Shown in pieces: positions 19,922 to 32,400 of a stretch of DNA of 64,000 bases. The DNA comes from Durusdinium trenchii (lineage: Eukaryota > Sar > Dinophyceae > Suessiales > Symbiodiniaceae), in the NCBI GenBank assembly GCA_963970005.1, contig CAXAMN010028861.1, positions 292,777-356,776 of the forward strand, given 5' to 3'. The notes beneath the pieces were generated by a model, which was not told the origin of the DNA, did not search any database, and saw only the letters and a list, made by a program, of their open reading frames with translations. Both the position numbers and the translations under genes were made by a program. Positions within the stretch are counted from its first letter, which is position 1. Every line of letters begins with the position of its first letter.

Positions 19922-20010
19922 CTGCGTCTTTCGCATCGCACAGCGAGCTCGAACGTTGCGACTCGTTGCGACTCGCGGCGCTGCTCCTGCAACTCCGAGT
20001 CGTTGTACTC
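19922..20010 (-). CDS. DUF3626-like gene, exon F
   Basis: The exon is 89 nt, after CCTCAG. It encodes EYNDSELQEQRRESQRVATF and ELAVRCERR, joining as YAHVLAEYNDSELQE. The donor lies inside a 10-bp tandem (CCTGCGTCT twice on the plus strand, 19911-19930), so two overlapping cut sites exist. Confidence 0.62.
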
Positions 20011-22957
20011 CTGAGGACAGGTGGAGTGGGATGTAGCGAGTGGCTGCTTTCTCCTTGGCAGTGGATGGTTCCAGGGTGCTTGGTATGAAAAGGAACAGAA
20101 CATGGACATCCAAGGGGCGATGCCATCCACTTCCAGAGAGTATATGGAATTGGTCTAGCCCGGAGTGGCTCTTCGAGGTCTCTAAGCCCCATGGAGTGAC
20201 GATCTGGAGGCCTGGAAGCAATGTCATTCGACCCTATAATTATAGTCTCTAGCTGCATCTATGACAACTTAGCATGGCATTGGAGATGGGAGGAATGCTC
20301 TTTTGGGACCGAAAGCCACGAAAACGGATTTCCTATATACTGTATACTATAGATTATACTAGCGCAGCATATATACCAGCTAATTGCTGTACTTGACATA
20401 CATTCCGTACATCATATACGGTGCTTGTCCAGGGTTGGATGTTCGAATCACCTGCGCCCCATCTGTGGTGCCCCTGGGGCCCCCCCCACCGCGAGCACGT
20501 GCGCGTAGCGATCACACACGCCCAGGCGGGATCCCTGGATACCGCCTGCGGCGAGGAAGGTGCGCTCCGCGGCGGCGCGCCAAGTAGGCGGGTAGAAAGA
20601 GATCTTTCCAGGGACTCTCCAAAACCCTATGAACGTTGAAGGTGTCCATGCATTATTTAGTGTAATTTCTAAAACATACCCAAAACCATCCAAAACCAAG
20701 TGTGCCTGGCTTGGTTTTGGGGTTGAAACGCCTGGTGCTTGATGGTGTTCAACTAAGCTCTGAGTTTGATACTCTCTTTACGGTAGCGGGTAGCGACATC
20801 TTCCGCATCCAATGCCCACGCAACACTGAACCCAAAACAACTGGACAGATGGTTGGACAGATTGAACCTTCCGCTCGTCCTGTCTTGAAGAAACCTCCAG
20901 TGCCCTCAAAATGCATTCCCTATCGACTATCATTCACTGACCCTGCCATGCACTGATCCGCCTCTACTTTAAGGAAAACACGTCCGAGCCGCCCCTGAAC
21001 CCGCCTGAGTCGGTGGCGCAAAAGGTCGCTCTCAACCTGCGATGTCAGGGTCGCACGGAAGGACTATCTCGTCAGGGTCGCAGAGGTGAGTCATCATGTG
21101 TCCATTTACATCCTTTTCAAGGTCCTTGAGTTCTTCAACTGCCACGACCCTCGTGGATGTCACTGGACATGTCGACCTGGACGCCGGCCGCACATCCTGC
21201 GTGCTAACTTCCAGGCATGAGCCCCAAGACGAATGCATCGGGGGGGCACGCCTGACGTCCTTTAAGACCAGGTAGGAGTCCCCGTACTGCATCGCCGAGG
21301 TGACGCCTGCCGCGCGACTCGCATGGGGTTGAGATAGATAGATAGATAGATGGATGGATAGATAGATAGATAGATAGGTAGGTAGGTAGGTAGATAGATA
21401 AGAATAGAATAGAATAGAATAGAACAGAATAGAATAGAATAGATTAGATTAGATTAGAATAGAATAGAATTTAATAGAATAGAACTCAATAGAATAGAAT
21501 ATAACAATAGATTAGATTAGAATAGAATAGAATAGAATAGACAGAGAGAGAGAGAGAGAGCCATTGGCGGGCCAAAGCTAGATGGAGCTTTGGTAGCTCT
21601 ATCAAGAGGAGCCAGTTGAGTTCTTGCACCCAAACGAATCAAGCAAGTTCAGCAAGTTCAGCCTGGCTCAAGGGGTATGGATTGGGATGTTTCTTCCCGC
21701 TTCACCAGTACCTTCCCAGACCTCACAGGTTCCGCTCCCCTCATGTCCCGCACCTCGGTAGTCGTTGGTCACGTTGAGGGCTCCATACTTGCAGCGGTCG
21801 AAGGGCTTGGCCGATTCATAGGAATCTCCAAAGAGCGCTTGCTCCCAGCCCTTCCTGCGATCGAATCGATCAACCGATCGATGGATCCATAAAGGGACGA
21901 ATGCAGATCATCGATATGTGGTAAGTGACGGTTTCTGTGGCCCTTTTCTATCCCAAATTGAGGTGGTTGAATGGGTGAAGGTGTGGGTTAGAAACCCAAT
22001 CTGAATTGGTCAGCTGCATTTGGGATGATTTCACCCACCCTTTAAACAGCGTTATAGAGTGGGATGCAGAGGAGTCAAGCTACCTGGAAAGTGCATTCAA
22101 AAGTTTCTTCCAATTTCGACGTCAGGAAGAGCTGAAACATGTGGGTGTAAGTCTACCTTCAGTGATTCGAGTCGTCCCAAAGATATATACTATATTGATC
22201 AATATTGTACAATCAATATATAAACCTTCCAAACCACCCAGAAGTCAGGTTTACAAAGCAAGTGATTGCACGGAAAAGCACGCATCAACCCGCCCAGCAT
22301 GTGATGGACCCCTCCAAAAACCCTACCCGCGACATCACCCTCATCCTGGTCTCGTTGCCATCGTCAATGGCGCCGCAGCTGGTTTTCGTCTCGAACTGGT
22401 TCCGGTAGTACTCGTCCGTCTCCAAGAATTGGCCCATACTGCAGGGAACTCTTCGCGTGTGTAACAAAGCAAAGACTCGGTAGTGATCTGTAGTGGGAAT
22501 GGCAAGGTGAGGCTCCCAGTAACCGCTGCGTTGAAGGTCGAGGACCCAGTGGTTGGCAGATACCCCTGCTACGTAGATCCACACGTGCTCTGGAGCCGCT
22601 GGTGAACTAGCTGGATCCGGAAGGGAACAAGGCTGTGCAAGCAGTTGTCTGCAGTTCCTGCATGTACCCGTATACCAACCATCACCCTTCAACTCGGCAT
22701 CATGCGGCACCTTATCACGGATCGATAGGTGCATCCTTCCCCACCTGCATCTCCGCGCGTTTGCAGATCTTTACTGCTAGCTCCACCCACCACGTCGTCC
22801 CACCTCGATACCGCCGGCGCCATCGAACCGAAGACACCGCGCTGCCGCGCTGCCGCCTCGAACTCCTCCCCGCCGAGGCGCTTGTCCAAATGGACGTGGA
22901 TCACCAGCGGGGCCAGATCCTTGACCCAGCTGAAGACCGCCTGCAACTCGTAGTCAC
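19922..22957 (-). CDS. DUF3626-like protein gene, six exons (partial)
   Basis: Six minus-strand exons (22957-22882, 22438-22346, 21854-21754, 21306-21248, 20564-20490, 20010-19922) join with matching phases at every junction and give about 160 residues. Family hallmarks occur in order: PLVIHVHLD, YYRNQFETKTSCG, WEQALFGDSYE, CKYGALN, QYGDSYLVLKDVR, SRLGVCDRYAHVLAEYNDSELQE. DUF3626 proteins carry HxHxD, YRxQFETGTSxGG, WExxLFGGxYD and KYGALN motifs; the biochemical role is unknown. Introns are 443-683 bp. Four donors are read as GC, GA, GT and GC/GT and all acceptors end in AG. The N-terminus and the true end are not seen; an upstream exon at 24738-24836 is possible. Confidence 0.75.
20490..20564 (-). 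CDS. DUF3626-like gene, exon E
   Basis: The exon is 75 nt (25 codons), after GCGGAG, and ends CTCGCG before GTGGGG. It encodes RTFLAAGGIQGSRLGV then CDRYAHVLA. It is GC-rich, in contrast to the introns around it. Confidence 0.68.
21248..21306 (-). CDS. DUF3626-like gene, exon D
   Basis: The exon is 59 nt, after GGCAG. It encodes VTSAMQYGDSYLVLKDVRR. Phase requires the end after CGT, giving a GC donor (CGT|GCCCCC). With the next exon this reads KDVRRRTF, as expected for the family. Confidence 0.7.
21331..21561. repeat. Compound microsatellite (GATA, GGTA, GAATA, GA)
   Basis: Continuous blocks of GATA, GATG, GGTA, AGAAT/AGATT and finally (GA)10 run through the intron between exons C and D of the DUF3626-like gene. 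Confidence 0.95.
21754..21854 (-). CDS. DUF3626-like gene, exon C (KYGALN motif)
   Basis: The exon is 101 nt, after CGCAG, and ends CGAG before GTGCGG. It encodes KGWEQALFGDSYESAKPFDR and CKYGALNVTNDYRG. WExxLFGxxY and KYGALN are conserved in DUF3626. The following intron contains the large GATA/GAATA microsatellite. Confidence 0.78.
22346..22438 (-). CDS. DUF3626-like gene, exon B (QFET motif)
   Basis: The exon is 93 nt, after CTGCAG. It carries MGQFLETDEYYRNQFETKTS and CGAIDDGNET. The YRNQFETxTS stretch is the signature of the family. The most consistent donor is GA (CCAG|GATGAG), a non-canonical site known from dinoflagellates; because the next exon starts with G, the exact cut could be shifted by one base. 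Confidence 0.75.
22882..22957 (-). CDS. DUF3626-like gene, exon A
   Basis: The exon is 76 nt, after a CAG acceptor. It encodes DYELQAVFSWVKDLAPLVIH and VHLD, and ends with AA before a GC donor (AA|GCGCC). The split codon becomes Asn with the T that opens the next exon. HVHLD corresponds to the HxHxD strand of the family. Confidence 0.65.
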
Positions 22958-24061
22958 CTGGGCGCCACGAAATAGACTGGCTGGGCCGGGCGAGTCTGCT
23001 GAGGCGGCTGAAAGCGAGTCGTCTGCTGGATGTTCAGCATGTGACAGAAGAAGAATTGGGGAAAGAAACAGAGCGTGGTTCAAGCCTAGGAAATGCACCA
23101 AACACCCATGAAGACCTCCGAACCTTTGCTGGTTGCGTTCCCTAATTCTTTTTCTTGGGTCGGCAAGGTAGGGAATCAGGGAGTACTGAGCAGCTGCCAT
23201 ATCACCTTGAACTTCCAGTTTTGACAACCAAACGCAGCGTACCAGTCTCTAGTATTCAGGGCGCACTTATATGTCGTTTGCTTGTAGACATCTGGACGAC
23301 CAATGTTTTGAGATCTTTTAGTGAATTGGGTGGATCCAGTGAATTGGGTGGATCCCAAGCATTATAAAGTATAAAAAGACTTCACGAAGCCTTAAGTGTC
23401 ATAGCATGGGTTCATCCCACAATTGAGACTCTTGCACCTTGCACCTTCATCTCAACCCGTTAGAGTCAGGTGATGAAGCTCATCCAATGGGTGACGGTCT
23501 CCGGGTGCGAGTCGACAGTCGACAGTCTGCATCTGGTAAAGGGAATGCCACACATGAGGGGCGGCTGCAAACAACTTGACAATTCAGGAGTGTTTCTTGT
23601 AAGAATTGGTGTGTCAAGCAATCGGCCAGGAGAACCTTTTTCATTTCACAAATATTAGCTGTGAGGTTGAAAGCTACTTAGTTCAACCATCCCAGCGAGG
23701 CAAGGTATCAGCGGACATGATGACTTAAGCGGGTTCACTCCTATAAACCACATCAGTCCTGATGTGTGAATACCTGGAGCCGAGTTCGACCCACACCAGC
23801 CGACTTTCGTCGTTCCCGGTCGGTAAAGAGGTCGAGAGGGCGAAGAGATGTCGAGAGACTACATCAAAATCTGAAGGAGCTGCCAAGATGCCATAAGGAT
23901 TTCACCAACTATTTGAGACCCTGCCATAATATTGAAATGCTCTTGGACACACCAGCCACATCATGACACGACCACGATAGCCCCCAGATCTGCCGCCCAA
24001 GATGCCATAGCCCATGCCTTCAAATCGACCCTTCAGGTCTTCGAGGGCATTCCTGCGATCG

Positions 24062-24152
24062 GACGCTACGCTACGAACGGAACAAGAACGCTACGTTTGG
24101 GGCTCCTGGCCTTACTACTAGGAACAAAGGACGCTACGAAGGTAACAGAAGC
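24062..24152. repeat. Dispersed repeat with CTACGAACGG and TTACTACTAG, copy 1
   Basis: The block runs from GACGCTACG through CTCCTGGCCTTACTACTAGG to AACAGAAGCTAC. The reverse complement of 39300-39378 has the same order of blocks. A fragment is at about 17388-17460. Confidence 0.6.
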
Positions 24153-24737
24153 TACTCTTTGGGGGGCCCAAAGACGTCTTCAGGGCAGGTCTGACCGTCG
24201 TAACTCCATATCGAAACCCGAAGAAACAGCGCCACTGGATCGAGCCGCTGCATGGTCGACATGTCTTTGACAACCCGAACCAACAGTGGATCTGATCTGG
24301 TCCGTTCTTGTGCCTGGGATATAAAGCAAGGCTTCCTGCAATATACATAGGGTTACATTAGCTATGACTCACAAGCAGCTGGAGTGCTGAAGATCCTCAG
24401 TTTGACCTGTCAAATAGGAAGCCCAGACAGATTCTGCTGCTGAACTCTTCTCCATCCTGCTGAACTCTCCTAGTCTCCATCCTCTGATAATTGCCTTCGG
24501 CCACATTGCAAAAGCACTTGCCCAGTCCCAAACACTATGGGGTCGTGTACCACAATGACTACTACTCTGAGCATCCTTTACATTCTTTGGCACCCTATTC
24601 ATCTTCAGGGTCACTATAGGTCAAATACCAGCCTACTTTCACCCCTCTTCAACCACTCCAATGTTGCTAAATACACCATAAATACCCAGCTGGACATGGC
24701 TTCTGGACCCGGGTGGTATTCTATTCATCTTCAGGAA

Positions 24738-24836
24738 CTTCATCATCTTCCGCCGCTCTGGGCCAAGCATCTCGTGACTTAGAGTCGCTTGCTGTCGCAC
24801 AAGTGCCAGCGCCGCACGCTGACAACTCACTAAGCC
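24738..24836 (-). CDS. Candidate exon, possibly upstream part of the DUF3626-like gene
   Basis: Ninety-nine bases after a GGCAG acceptor encode a clean amphipathic helix (QRAALALVRQQATLSHEMLG then PERRKMMK), followed by AAG before a site without GT. The strand is the same as the DUF3626-like gene 1.8 kb away. I do not recognise the sequence and the link is inference. Confidence 0.4.
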
Positions 24837-27800
24837 CTGCCAATCGCACAGGTCGTGGTGGGAGACAGGACGCTGGAATTTTTGGGTGGGTGGGTGTATT
24901 AAATAGGGAGACCTTTTCCAAAGACCTGCAGTTCTAGAACGAACAGTAGCATACACCAAAGCAGAACATATGCCAATTCGCATCCATGTTCACTTCGGAT
25001 CATGGTACCGAAGGAAATGCTCCTCTGAGCCGAATGTCCGTCGCCGAATGTCCGTGCGCAGTCCAGGTCAAAAACATTTGAGATTCCCAGGCTTTCTTGG
25101 CTGGGCCCATCTCTACTCCGAGCATGGATTGGGGCGCACTTCTTCACAATATGGTCATGACTCATGACTTCCAGTAAACGTCTACTCTGTATACAAATGG
25201 ATTGGACTTCCAATAAACTATATTCTGACTATATTCTACTATACTACCCTATAGGACGTCTTTTTCGCGCCGACCTGAATGGATTGGAGCTCAGACATGG
25301 GGAGGAGCATCTTGTAAAGCGCTTGCGAGTCATCCAAGATGCCCACCTGGACAGAGTCAACAAAACGAACGGCCCGCTTAGCTTGCTCTTCGTGTGGTTT
25401 TGAAGAGCGGATGGGGTGGTGCCAAGACCAATTCTTGGGACACTTCGAGATGACCTGAAACTATTTGGAGAAGTTGCTTCATCTCTCATCCCACAAGAAC
25501 AGCCTTCGCCCCACAAAAGGACTGACGGATAACCTACCGGGACCTACCGCTGACACCGCCCACCGCTGACACCGCTGACACCGCGTCCCCGGTCCGTCCC
25601 CGGTGGCCTCTCGCAAAGCAGCTGCGAGGCTGGTCTCTTCATGGGAACTCAGGATCCAACTGATCGGCACCACCTGGCTGCAGCGGGCAGAGGCAGCAGC
25701 GGGCGCTGCCGGTAGGCTGCCGGTAGCAGGAAGGAGGCATGGCTATTTCCACACACTCCAGACTGGCAGACTCGTGTCGACATTGAAGTGGTGTCAGGGA
25801 TCAATGAATCAATGTCATGTATAACTGTAAGGTATAATACTGCATACATGGAGTGACTCATGGAGTGTCTGGGTGTGCAAATGACATGCTCCTTTCCAAA
25901 CGCCGAGGATTAAAACACTTCAAGTGGCTTCCCTGTACCGTTCCCAACCACCGGGTTATGTGACCCGGTGCCCTGCCTTTTTGGTAGAGAACATCCAATA
26001 CACATGACCAGGGGCCTTCAAACCCACTGAAAAAAACTGGGTTCCTCCTCCGAAAATCTGGATGTGGTAGACTGGTAGACGAACACATCTTGTTGATGAT
26101 GGTTAGGGCCCCTGGTGGTTGTCATAAAACAAGCTTTCTGCTTCCGACGCTTAGTTTTGATCAGGAACACATGACAACTCTTGTCTACCACAAACGGCCA
26201 TCGAACACTAAGAACGCTGAAAACCTGCAACCGGCTGTTGCCAAATTCCTAGTTGAGACCAGGGATGACAGTGGCAAACATCATTGTTTTCCTTTGTTGA
26301 CATGAACTGAAAAAGTGAAAGCAAAATAAAGCAAACACAAACACTTTGACCACCTGAACTGCATCATACCTGATTGCAAGAGAATCGGATCTCGCTGAGT
26401 AAGACCGGGAGTAAGACCCCATAGGTAATAAGATCATATAAGATCTAATTTGGACTTCCTCCTGTAGATGATCCGCTTGACTGAGATATACTTCACTTAC
26501 TGCACCTTTCTGAGCGGTCAGACCGGACCTGACAGTCAAAGAGACTTCTTCCGGATTCACCGATGACCATGTTATGAAACCGATGATCATGTTGTGATAC
26601 CCAATGCAATGAAGATGATACCTTCCCGGAGACCCCCCCGTTTTTTTTTGGGTGACGCTTCTGAAAAGCAAAAAGCCTAGATGAACCGTCCCGAAACATC
26701 ATTGATTCATGATTCCCAACCCTCAACTCGAGTAAATTAGTTTGTAAACCCCAAGGAGAACGGCAAAATGGTGGAAACTCTCCTCCCCAAAACTGAAAGC
26801 AGTCTGAAAGGCCTTCCTGAAGAACGCCGCTTCGCCCGACTTCGCCCTTCCATCTTCGAAGCTGGCCACCCCCCCAAGCCAAGCCCCCACGGCCAGCCCG
26901 CCTGGCGAGCCACCCAGTCACTGTTTCCCTTCAGATCCTCAAAGCCGAACTCCAACAAGATTCCACGGCCTAGCGAATCTTATGTCGCCGCATTTCGCCC
27001 CCCGCACGTGAGGTGAGACCGCGGCGGATTCCGACCCCCGTCCAACACGATGCTTTCTCCATGGTCGAAGCGCATTTCCCCAGTGGTTCACCACGGCACG
27101 GGCCGTCGAGCTTGATTGGGTCGTAGGGTGGGTTTTTGGGGGGGTCCAGGAGTGTGATCCCAAAAGCGAGTGGGTCAGGAGGAACTGAATGGATACACGT
27201 CGTTTTTTCACCTGGGCCAATGCATCAGGTTCATCCTGTCGTCCAACAAAGGTCCATATGTTGGGTAGGCTATTGGTGACCCATTGGATGATTCAGGTAA
27301 TCTTATATATCTCAATTTATGGCGGAATTCCTGCCAATTGCGCCAAGATCCAAGAACTTAAGTCAACTTTTAAGTCAATTCAATGACCTCCCCACTTCTG
27401 GCCCTCAGTTCGAAAGCATTTTTCGGCTTCCTTTTGCACAGCTTATTCTGCACCTGACTCATTCGATGCTTCGCTCCCCCGCCTGAATCCGTGTGGCAGT
27501 TCACGGAGAGAACCTGCAGGACCCGTGCGCGGCGAGAACCCCGCAGGGTGCGGACTCTGCTGGTGCCGGTGGGCGCAGCTGACCGCGGAAAATGCTGGTC
27601 CTTCCCGATGATGGACGGATGTAGATGATGTAAATATATCGGCTATATCCCATGAGCCAGGTTGAAGGCGGAGGAGGATGGGGCGCGCTTGCAGGCCTTT
27701 CCATCTCTAAACTAGTGATCTTCTTGTGAAACCCGACTGCTGCAGGCGTCCTAAGACAAACTGAACAATATATGATGCATGGAAGTTCTTGCCAAAGGTC

Positions 27801-28479
27801 ATTGTCATTTGGGATTGGAACCAGTTCTGAGGTATCACCTCACATGTTTCAACCGGTGGTTCTGTTGTTCCGTAGCAAAACGCGTAGCGTCTCCTTTTGA
27901 AACTGGAATGGCTTCTTTCCAGGAAGCAATGACTTCAGTAGCTCATCAATACCTTTGAGGGGGGGCCATGAAACAAATGGATAACTTAAGACTTGCAAAC
28001 AGGCCACCTTCAAATGATATTTCCACAAACCCAACCAGAAAGGCTGGCGTTTTCGTGGTCAGCAGGGGACTTGCACGCATGACTCATGACTCATGACACA
28101 ACTTCGTTGCCCTGCCAATCAAAAAGAGTAGCTGCGAGCTTCTGCAAGTCTTCAGTGTTCACATGTCCTTTTTGTCCAAACCTTCCAATCCTTCCACCCC
28201 TTTTGTATAGTATAGCGTCACATGGAAAGCTGCCCACTGGCCCACCTGGCCCATCTGGGCGGCCCAACATGGCGACATGGGCCCAAACCCAAACCCCCTG
28301 TCGACCACACAAGATCACGGCGGCTTTGTGTCAGCCTGTCAGCATATGTCAGCATCCTGGATTTCTTCATGAGTCAAGTCTTCCGAAGATTTCTTTCGAT
28401 CCAGCTCCAAAAGCCTCACCAAACCAACCCCCCCAATCCGACCCACCCCTGGGCTCCAGCGGTCCGCACGACACGCGGG

Positions 28480-28640
28480 CTCCAACACACATTTGGCACA
28501 CTCGACGTGTGGCGCGCGTGTGGCGCCTGGGCTTCTCTCCAACTGCTGGACTTCTGCCCGTTCTTGTAGTAGAAGTGGCTCCGCACCCGGGCGCCCACCT
28601 CCACCCCCACCACAGGGCAAACCTCCTTGACCTCGGAGGG
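28480..28640 (-). CDS. Candidate exon of unknown function
   Basis: The minus frame reads VCPVVGVEVGARVRSHFYYK then NGQKSSSWREAQ, with balanced composition. The FYYxNGQKSSSW part recalls the second half of a WW domain, but the first Trp is absent, so I do not assign it. Splice ends are unclear. Confidence 0.35.
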
Positions 28641-28959
28641 GCGGTGGTAGTGGAACCGAAGGAGGGATCCTGGGGAAGTGGAGGAGTTCATATTATTTAG
28701 GTTGAGTTCTAGCAGTAGTGCATGTATGGATGCTTTTTGGTTAAGGTCGAACGCGGTACGAATGGTTGGGTTCCCCCCCACCCTGTCAAAAGGTTAAAAA
28801 GACACACGCAGGCTTGTGGGCCCCGGTTCGTGGGCGCCTTTGGACTTGATATGGCTTGATGTAAATGGCCATACCAATCAAACCTGGACGACGCTAAACT
28901 GGGTGTCCCTGTTCTACTCAAAGTGAAACAAGGAGTGCGGCTCCTTTCAAACTTATCAA

Positions 28960-29230
28960 CCACCACAAACAAACACGAAAACAAAGACGGCGAGCGGACA
29001 ATCGACCAAAAGCTCCCCCTTCGACCAGGCACGTCCTTGCGGCTCTCAGTGACGCGCTTCCGGCGCTGCTCAAAGAACTTCTGGACTCCGCCCAGGAAGC
29101 CGACCTCAGCCGGTCGGGAGAGAGCAGTCCGTCGCCAAAGGTTGGACCGCAATCCGCCCATGGGACCGCCCGGCGAGTAGGAAACCCTGCTTCCTCCCAG
29201 AATGACTCGGTTGAGAGATGTCGATGCGCC
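28960..29230 (-). CDS. Candidate exon, basic C-terminal half
   Basis: Within an open minus-strand frame of 259 codons (28709-29488), the part at 29230-28960 has high GC at third positions and reads LGGSRVSYSPGGPMGGLRSN, then PAEVGFLGGVQKFFEQRRKR. The remainder of the frame looks noncoding. No family recognised. One overlapping minus frame is also open, so the call is tentative. Confidence 0.38.
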
Positions 29231-29489
29231 ACATGACCGTTCAGACTCTCCGCTCGAGATCTGGGTCGCTTCGACGTGCAGTGACCCCAGAAGGATCAAG
29301 TAGCCCCAAGTAGCACATAGTAGCACTGACTTTCCATGAGTGAAACTCTCCCCATAATATCCCGTATGCCCTAGTTCGGGTCTCAACAAAGGTGCAAGAC
29401 TAAGCCCCACTTCAATCCCCCAGCTGCGTCTCAAATCCTCTTTCAATCCGACGCGACGTGGGTCAGACAGGGTGGACATGGCGGACATG

Positions 29490-32400
29490 GTCAGACCCAG
29501 GGGGAAGCAGGGCTCACCAACTTATCATATCATCACAGATCATCACATATAGTCTATCGTGTTACAGTATGAACTTGTCACAAGTCACAAGTTGGCCTGT
29601 TCCATTTGTGGAAAAAAAAACCTAAGGATTGTTCTTGTTATAGTTCAGCTTGGTCTGTTGTGATGGGTTTTCTTTGTCCGTGGGGAGAACCTGTCGCACA
29701 ACAAGGTCTACACTCCCAGGGACCTCATTCAAGCATTGGATGCAAAGGAAGAAAACCTATCTAACAAAAAAGCATTTCATGTATATCATTACGAATATTA
29801 CATCTTCTAGAATTCCACTTTCAGGTTCTACATAAAGCTACATGCGCTTTTATTCTTTTTCTGAACCATTGTGCCAAAAACCTTCGGCGACCACCTCGAA
29901 GCGTCGCTGGGCGGTTTCTGTTCAGGTGACAAAGTTCTGCAACTCTGCCAGGCTCACCTCAGCGACGGTTGGCTCCGTCCCAGGCGCCCATCAAGCGAGT
30001 TGAACGTGAGGTGGGACGCGCGCGGTGCGGGCGCGGTGCTTGAGGGGTTCGACCAGTCAATCCAGCAAGAGAACTTGGAGTATCTATAGAAGTCCCATGA
30101 AATGTTGGGGTCCTAGAAGTTCAGCTGGGCACATGTTTGGTTTGTTTTGTTGAATTCCGTGGTCTGTTTCAGATGATGAATCATGGATGATCCCCATAGA
30201 CCTAGCCTGACTTCTGCCGGTTGCTGTGTTACTATCCTTGTGACATGGGTGAGAACAAAGTGGAAAAAAAGGGAGCCTATGCCTACACGGTGATGTGAGG
30301 AGGTGACAGGTGTAATATCATCTGCGGTCTTAAGGTCCAAACCTTTCCTAAAACACCTTCCTTTGAAACCATTTGGACCTTAAGTTAGGAACCATTAAGC
30401 ATTCTGGAACCTTATAGTTCCTTCCTAAAACACTTTCCTTTCTTTTTAAAAAAACCCATTCTGGCACTTTCCTTTGGCTCGCTTGATCTGAGATAAGCCA
30501 TCCTGGATGCCCAGTTCTATCGGGCTATCACTGATCCCCCACAAGAAAACACAAAAAAATTAAAATAGTGGGGGATCAACGAAATACTTACAATAGTGAG
30601 TGGGGGATCAACTATATGGGATAACGAAATACTTGCCTTTGCCTCAGGCCAAGGACCAGTGTTACGGAGTGTTCACCACGGTTCTCGCGTTCGTTGCCCG
30701 CCGTGCCGAGTCGCGGTGCCATCTTTGTTGACGTCGATGCCTCGCGACGACGATTAGTCATCGCGTGGTTTCTGGAGGAGTCCTTCTACATGAAATCCAC
30801 CCTCATTCATCATCCGCGGTGTGTTTAAAAGCACTACACCTTCAAGAAAGTAATAAAGTAGTAGCATCTCTTTACTTTTTAAGTCCTAGTAGCATCGTAG
30901 TAGTTTGGTAGTCCTCATTCATCATCCGCCCTTTCAAATCCACATGTTTTCCTGCGTTTCGAAGCCCATGGATCCTTGGATTCTTGCAGGAGTGTTTCGA
31001 TTCCAGAGGTGCCCCTTGGGTTTATGAAAGAACATTGAATATTCAAAAGAAGGTCATGAATAATGTATGTCTATAATATGTCTAGTCTATATACATGTAT
31101 CTATCTGGTGATTCATGGCGCCGGTCGCTGAGTCGTCACCCGCTGATTCTCCAGGTCACTGTTGGATTCCTCTGCACTCCAGCCCAAGTAGGCGCAGAGG
31201 AACTTGAACTCCTGCAAATCACGAGGTTGATCAATGGACATCCTGAAAATCAATCATGTGGGACGCTTGATGCATGGACATGAAAACTTCCCCCCAAACA
31301 CACGCACACACGATCAAAAAGCATCCACGCTTCGAAGTGCTTTGGCTGGATCCTCCGCAACATACGACGGGTGTGAGTTACCAAAAGACGATCGCCCCAC
31401 CGCTTTCGGAGGCACCCAGCAGTGAAAGCAATGTCTGAAAAAGAATCTGTGAAGCTCATGAGCTTGCGTTTAAAAACGAAGGAACAAAGCCAAGCTACAG
31501 TCATCAGCTATATAAACACTTCCCATAAGAACGCTTAGCTTCTTTCTGCATCACAAATGGTCTGGTCAATCTGGCTTTGTTGCTAGTTCTTGCTCGCGCC
31601 TTTTCCTGCAAATCCCAGTAAGATCGAGCAAAAACTCTCGGCAAAATCCCAACAATCGCCTTCCATCCCCTTCCCTGCCGAAAGATCAGGCAACTCGTCT
31701 TCCACTCCCATCAGCCAGTACTCTCGCCCAGTACTCTCGCCGTACCCCATCCCCTGCCGTCGGACCGCTTTGCGGTCCTGTCGTTCCAAAACGCCGGAGG
31801 AATCCTTATCGAAGTGCTTGAAGGCTGCGGCAATCCTGGAAACACCGCAGAAGTGAACACCGCCAATCCTGTGCCAATCGATTTCACACCCCCAGGGTTG
31901 CGGTGCCTGTCATTGGGTTGGGGGGGCGAAAGCGGTACAGGAAATGGGTGGAGGCTTCTTCTTCCGGCCTCTTCGTGGCCTTCTTCCAGCTGATGTGAAG
32001 CCCTGGAGGAAAACCAGGCTGATTCGGATGTGAGGCGTTGCCTTCATCACGCCGAGTGAAGCCGCTTCGATCACGTCTTTCCCACATCACGTGTTTCACT
32101 TTGTCTGGGACGACTTGCAGGAACAGGGCGAATATAATAGGGGTGCTTTTCCAGGTTGGTTTGGCTTCGTGGCACTGAAAAAGAGAAGGATGGACTTTTC
32201 ATGAGCTTCCTTCTTTTTTCGCGTTGACCTATGTAGGGAACTCCTAACTGAAGTCTTCAGTCTGGGCCGTATGCGTGGCGAAAGAGGTCGATTCCGGCTC
32301 TTCTTCCACGATGTTTCCTAGTTCTATCCAGTTCTGCCTACTTCGATACTATACTCAAGAAACGTAGAAACAGGAAAGCCCAGAAGCCCTAACCCAGGCT

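Larger units (their letters stand above)
22958..28400. other. Mostly noncoding stretch
   Basis: Apart from the candidate exon at 24738-24836, I see no supported gene. It contains an 18-bp tandem (AGTGAATTGGGTGGATCC twice, 23320-23355), a copy of the dispersed TTACTACTAG/CTACGAACGG repeat (24062-24152) and a short tandem of CCGCTGACA at about 25549-25583. Frames on the plus strand at about 25603-25824 are alanine-rich but have no recognisable domain. Confidence 0.45.

Noticed and set aside
21655..21680. Possible spliced-leader relic (TGGCTCAAGG)
   Set aside because: Only about ten bases fit the end of the dinoflagellate spliced leader and the CCGTAGCC start is missing.
28480..28640. WW domain at the FYYKNGQKSSSW motif
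   Set aside because: The first conserved Trp and the LPxGW start are absent, so only half of the pattern is present.
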